Origin: Phoronis ovalis
Taxonomy: Eukaryota > Phoronida > Phoronidae
Reading direction: 5' to 3'
Assembly: GCA_028565635.1 (NCBI GenBank)
Contig: JAOXYB010047280.1
Span: forward strand, 4,372 to 17,533
DNA length: 13,162 bases
The translations under genes and the position numbers were made by a program. Shown here one piece after another: positions 1-13,162 of this stretch. Position 1 is the stretch's first letter. Each line of letters starts with the position of its first letter. The notes under the pieces were generated by a model that worked only from the letters and a program-made list of their open reading frames with translations, searched no databases and was not told where the DNA came from.

Positions 1-14
1 ATGATGTATTACAG

Positions 15-12574
<12,560 letters not shown>

Positions 12575-13162
12575 ACAATTTGGGAAATAATAGTTTGCAA
12601 ACAAACATTTCTCGACAATTTTATACTGCTGAGATGTTTCATGTATTTTTACACCTCTGCTGCTGCAGTTTAGTTGGCTCATTAAAGGGATGTGAATTTT
12701 TTTACATTGCCTAGTTACGTGATACCATGTGCGTGATGATCATTTTAAGGATAATATCAAACATCTTCGTATAGAGATATTTTGAAACAAATATTTGTAT
12801 TGTTTAGGTTTTTTTTGAAAACATGTTTTGAAATGAACAGTTAAATCAATTTTTTTATTACTAGCTTCATAATTGTACTGATTGTGATAAATAACTGTTA
12901 GTATATCAGCAGCTTTTGATTAAAATGTGTAAATGGCAGGATGCTGATATTTCCACTGGTGTAGCAGAAATATTCAGCTGTGACCCATGTGGATGAGATT
13001 CTCAAAACACTGATAGTGATTGGTTAATACAGCCGTGACATCATAACAACAGTTAAGGTAGTAATGGATGTAGTTTGATATCCTGGGGACATTTGTGTGT
13101 AACCATTCAGACAATTAAACAGTTATCTGCACAAAATGTCTGAACTGTTATTTTATAATAAC
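12575..13162 (+). other. 3' untranslated region, running off the window
   Basis: AT-rich sequence after the stop codon with no further coding exon. No canonical AATAAA was seen; ATTAAA variants occur at 12681-12686, 12919-12924 and 13114-13119, the last being the best placed for a poly(A) site near the window end. The real end of the transcript may lie outside. Confidence 0.7.

Overview
The window is the 3' part of one animal gene, vinculin (VCL), on the + strand. The organism is a metazoan and probably an invertebrate: the DNA is AT-rich and intron-rich, the introns are GT-AG, and the protein is clearly vinculin but diverges from the vertebrate protein in the linker and at the extreme C terminus. 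I cannot name the species. All useful coding sequence is on the + strand; the minus-strand open frames are shadows or intronic noise.

Layout. Exons at 15-212, 714-805 and 1402-1519 encode the end of the vinculin head (last helical-bundle domain) and the first proline-rich linker segment with an FPPPP motif. Positions 1520-8861 hold a greatly expanded linker: candidate cassette exons at 2237-2692, 3215-4402, 5488-5550, 6620-6700, 7786-7839 and 8711-8740. Each is flanked by phase-1 introns, is a multiple of 3 long and ends in G, so any combination can be included or skipped without breaking the frame. Exon 8862-8983 is the conserved proline-rich SH3-ligand segment. Exons 9672-9787, 9923-10046, 10299-10389 and 12408-12574 encode the five-helix tail that binds F-actin, PIP2 and paxillin, ending in TAA at 12572-12574. 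Two further small in-frame candidates (39 nt at 10673-10711 and 6 nt at 11399-11404) would lengthen the loop between tail helices H4 and H5. The 3' UTR runs from 12575 past the window end.

Most interesting points: (1) a run of six phase-1 modules that could extend the linker by up to about 624 residues; (2) a 1188-nt exon encoding a serine-rich, probably disordered insert with a paxillin-type LD motif (ELDDLISTLRSF, closest to paxillin LD4) and a second Ena/VASP-type DFPPPPPPP motif at its end; (3) a 6-nt microexon candidate preceded by TGCTGCTGCTG, the layout of SRRM4/eMIC-dependent neural microexons; (4) a 30-nt CxxC microexon where a competing perfect donor and a NAGNAG acceptor together decide whether a junction stop codon forms; (5) Rbfox-type GCATG sites just downstream of several small cassettes.

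All exon calls are predictions from splice signals, phase and protein similarity recalled from memory. No transcript data were available, so which cassettes are used is inference.
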